Source: Bacteroides sp. 519 (lineage in GTDB: Bacteria > Bacteroidota > Bacteroidia > Bacteroidales > Bacteroidaceae). From it: a stretch of 64,000 bases of DNA. Shown here piece by piece: positions 61,919-64,000 of this stretch; positions within the stretch are counted from its first letter, which is position 1, and the number at the start of each line of letters is the position of its first letter. The notes under the pieces were generated by a model. That model was not told the DNA's origin, made no database searches, and saw only the letters and a program-made list of their open reading frames with translations. Position numbers and translations under genes: made by a program. The DNA lies in the NCBI RefSeq assembly GCF_010500955.1, contig NZ_QVMJ01000004.1:107135-171134 (forward strand), read 5' to 3'.

Positions 61919-62602
61919 ATGGAAATTAAGAAATCGAACAAAGTAGATCTCGAGAGCCGTAAAGGCACTTGGTTCTCAATGGGGCTTATGATTGTGCTTG
62001 CTTTCATGTTTATCGCATTCGAGTGGACTGAATACGATAAGAAATATGAAACAGCATCATTAGCGAATGATCCCACTTTTGAATTGACATTGTTACCAGT
62101 AACTTATCCCGAACCGCCCAAACCGCCACCCCCTGCTCCGGCAGTAGTGGAAGAATTACATATAGTAGAAGGAACCGAAGAGGTTGACGATATTTATATG
62201 GAAAGTCCTGAAGATTTAGGTCAGGTTGTTGACATTAAGTATGTTCCTATCCTTATTGAGGAAGAGGAAGAAAAGGTTGACGAAACCGAAATCTTTGCGA
62301 TTGCGGAAAAAATGCCGGAATTTCCCGGTGGTACTGCTGCTTTATTTGAATACCTGAACAAGAGTATCAAATACCCAACAGTTGCTATCGAAACCGGTAC
62401 GCAAGGAAAAGTTATCACGCAATTTGTTGTTGATAAAGATGGGTCTATCAGTGACATTCAAGTAGTCCGAAGTGTTGACCCTTATCTTGATAAGGAAGCA
62501 ATCAGGGTTATTAGAGCCATGCCCAAATGGAGTCCGGGCATGCAAAGAAACAAGGCTGTAAGAGTGAAATATACCGTTCCGGTAGTTTTCCGATTACAGT
62601 AA
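61919..62602 (+). CDS. TonB-family energy transducer
   Basis: This 227-residue inner-membrane protein powers TonB-dependent outer-membrane transport such as the SusC-like protein. It has a cytoplasmic start, one helix (about residues 21-37), a proline-rich and acidic linker (PEPPKPPPPAPAVVEE) and a C-terminal TonB domain (TQGKVITQFVVDKDGSI to YTVPVVFRL). ExbB/ExbD genes are not in the window. A strong terminator follows. Confidence 0.9.
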   Translation: MEIKKSNKVDLESRKGTWFSMGLMIVLAFMFIAFEWTEYDKKYETASLANDPTFELTLLPVTYPEPPKPPPPAPAVVEELHIVEGTEEVDDIYMESPEDLGQVVDIKYVPILIEEEEEKVDETEIFAIAEKMPEFPGGTAALFEYLNKSIKYPTVAIETGTQGKVITQFVVDKDGSISDIQVVRSVDPYLDKEAIRVIRAMPKWSPGMQRNKAVRVKYTVPVVFRLQ

Positions 62603-62643
62603 TCTGGTTAATAAATACTTAAAATTTTAATTTACTAGGGAAC

Positions 62644-62700
62644 CTGTCCGGTTACAAACAGAATCTTTCTCACTCCTGTTTGGTAACCGGACAGTTTTTT
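62644..62700 (+). terminator. Strong terminator of the tonB gene
   Basis: CTGTCCGGTTACAAACAG (62644-62661) pairs with CTGTTTGGTAACCGGACAG (62676-62694). The loop is about 14 bases and a T-tract follows. Confidence 0.9.
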
Positions 62701-62803
62701 TAATGTGCCAATATGCCAATATGCTAATATGCCAATGTGCCAATTACCATGCGTATCTGCATAGCAATTGGCACATTGGCACATTAGCATATTGGCACAT
62801 TAT
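62701..62803. repeat. Word-repeat hairpin of AATATGCC octads, CCATGCG apex
   Basis: Left arm octads AATGTGCC, AATATGCC and AATATGCT (62701-62745) pair with GGCACATT and AGCATATT words (62767-62803). The apex CCATGCGTATCTGCATAGC (from 62747) is a diverged core. It lies between the tonB terminator and the convergent argS stop codon. The same octads are used at 43429-43637. Confidence 0.85.
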
Positions 62804-62805
62804 TA

Positions 62806-64000
62806 TTACATGCGATCAGGAACTTCAATACCCAGCAATCCCATTCCTAAACGAACAACCTTGGCTATATTAGCCGATAAAGCTACACGGAATAATTTTA
62901 CCTGCTCGTTCTCTTCTTTGAGAATACTGAAATCATGGTAGAACTGGTTATACTCTTTCACCAGATCATATACATAATTAGCAATAATAGAAGGGCTATA
63001 GTCATCTCCTGCTTGTTTTACAATGTTGGTAAAGTCGGCTGTTAGTTGAATCAGGTTCTTTTCCTTTTCATTCAATACCAAATCCGTAGGTAATTCGGCA
63101 GGAATCTCTATTCCGGCTTCGGCAGCTTTGCGCAATACCGATTGAATACGTGCATATGTATATTGAATAAACGGACCGGTATTACCGTTAAAGTCTATCG
63201 ATTCTTTGGGGTTGAAAGTCATATTCTTGCGGGCATCAACTTTCAGTATGAAGTATTTTAATGCTCCAAGACCAACAATACGGGCAATGTTGTTAGCCTC
63301 CTCTTCCGAGCAACCATCAAGCTTGCCTAACTCCTGCGATGTTTCACGAGCTGTTTCGATCATGTCTTCAATCAGGTCATCGGCATCAACCACGGTTCCT
63401 TCGCGCGATTTCATTTTACCTTCCGGAAGTTCTACCATACCGTAAGAGAAATGAACCAGTCCTTTTCCCCATTCAAAGCCAAGCTTATCTAATAGAATAG
63501 ACAACACTTGGAAATGGTAGTTCTGCTCATTACCTACCACATACACCATTTTGTTGATCGGATAATCATCAAAGCGTAGTTTGGCAGTACCAATATCCTG
63601 AGTCATGTAAACCGAAGTACCATCTGAGCGGAGCAACAATTTATGGTCGAGCCCTTCGCCGGTAAGGTCGGCCCATACCGAAGCATCTTCTTTTTTGTAG
63701 AAAACTCCTTTCTCTAATCCTTCCAGCACCTTATCTTTACCTTCCAGATAGGTTTCCGATTCGTAATATATTTTATCGAAGCTTACACCCAGCTTTTTAT
63801 ATGTTTCATCAAATCCTTCGTATACCCAACCGTTCATCATAGACCATAGTGCACGTACTTCCGGATCGCCGGCTTCCCACTTAACAAGCATTTCGCGTGC
63901 TTCGTTCATCATGGGCGATGCTGTTTCTGCTTCCTCCTTCGTCATGCCTCTTTCCATAAATTCGGCAATCTCTGCTTTGTATCGTTTGTCGAACACTACA
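62806..64000 (-). CDS. argS: Arginyl-tRNA synthetase (5' part outside the window)
   Basis: This is the C-terminal two-thirds of ArgS (about 398 residues visible out of about 595). The KMSKS-like loop appears as EGKMKSREGTVVDADDL. The segments LRSDGTSVYMTQDIG and QYTYARIQSVLRKA and the ending LLGIEVPDRM are typical. The frame is open through position 64000, so the N-terminus with the HIGH motif lies beyond the window. The GTG at 63996 is not a real start. Confidence 0.93.
   Translation of the reverse strand, partial: VVFDKRYKAEIAEFMERGMTKEEAETASPMMNEAREMLVKWEAGDPEVRALWSMMNGWVYEGFDETYKKLGVSFDKIYYESETYLEGKDKVLEGLEKGVFYKKEDASVWADLTGEGLDHKLLLRSDGTSVYMTQDIGTAKLRFDDYPINKMVYVVGNEQNYHFQVLSILLDKLGFEWGKGLVHFSYGMVELPEGKMKSREGTVVDADDLIEDMIETARETSQELGKLDGCSEEEANNIARIVGLGALKYFILKVDARKNMTFNPKESIDFNGNTGPFIQYTYARIQSVLRKAAEAGIEIPAELPTDLVLNEKEKNLIQLTADFTNIVKQAGDDYSPSIIANYVYDLVKEYNQFYHDFSILKEENEQVKLFRVALSANIAKVVRLGMGLLGIEVPDRM

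Overview
The window looks like chromosome of an AT-rich member of the order Bacteroidales. The evidence is a SusC/SusD pair next to a one-piece hybrid two-component regulator, many promoters with the Bacteroidetes -7 box TAnnTTTG (often TATCTTTG), few clear Shine-Dalgarno sequences, Bacteroidetes-only families (DUF4271, DUF4294, DUF3098, DUF3836) and a cytochrome b/flavoprotein/iron-sulfur fumarate reductase operon. The genus cannot be fixed from this sequence; Dysgonomonas or a relative is a guess. No tRNA, rRNA, CRISPR array or insertion sequence was seen.

Layout. 0.2-3.9 kb: tandem copies of an orphan sensor histidine kinase, one of them a fusion of two copies, separated by 130-bp palindromes. 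4.2-10.2 kb: an operon of very small membrane peptides, a 1.5-kb gene-free stretch full of palindromes and tandem arrays, then a C39-peptidase ABC exporter coupled to a secreted HEXXH protein. Both units share an unusual promoter (three TAAC boxes 11 bp apart, 26 bp before the -7 box), found again before a DUF3836 gene at 34.2 kb. 10.2-16.1 kb: housekeeping genes (CPBP protease, upp, tatD, yidD, rnpA, hemD, DUF4271, metK). 16.4-25.7 kb: SusD, SusC and a divergent hybrid regulator whose phosphorylation residues are replaced. 25.7-31.2 kb: the methyltransferase-ftsX-DUF3098-uppP-truB-queA-folK cluster. 31.4-49.8 kb: metG, pckA, rbfA, pyk, aroQ, xerD, an OmpA/TPR-like lipoprotein, lpdA, dacB and small envelope genes. 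50.2-62.6 kb: two coupled DUF3857 proteins, rnr, fumarate reductase, an inserted RhuM-Fic gene, sufE and tonB. The window ends inside argS.

The strongest unexplained signal is in the spaces between genes. About fifteen intergenic gaps are filled by long imperfect hairpins whose arms are built from 7-10-base words. Several carry the same apex, CCATGCGGCATCG, although their arms are unrelated. The arms often begin inside the last codons or at the stop codon of the preceding gene. A second class consists of tandem arrays with a strict 22- or 23-bp period and unrelated units. I know of no described family that matches either.

The best candidate for an undescribed system is the 0.2-10.2 kb block: duplicated kinases with variable sensors, an OmpR/PhoB-like triple box, glycine-zipper membrane peptides and a peptidase-containing exporter. 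I infer a peptide export, signalling or envelope-response regulon. The shared promoter geometry is directly visible; the function is not.
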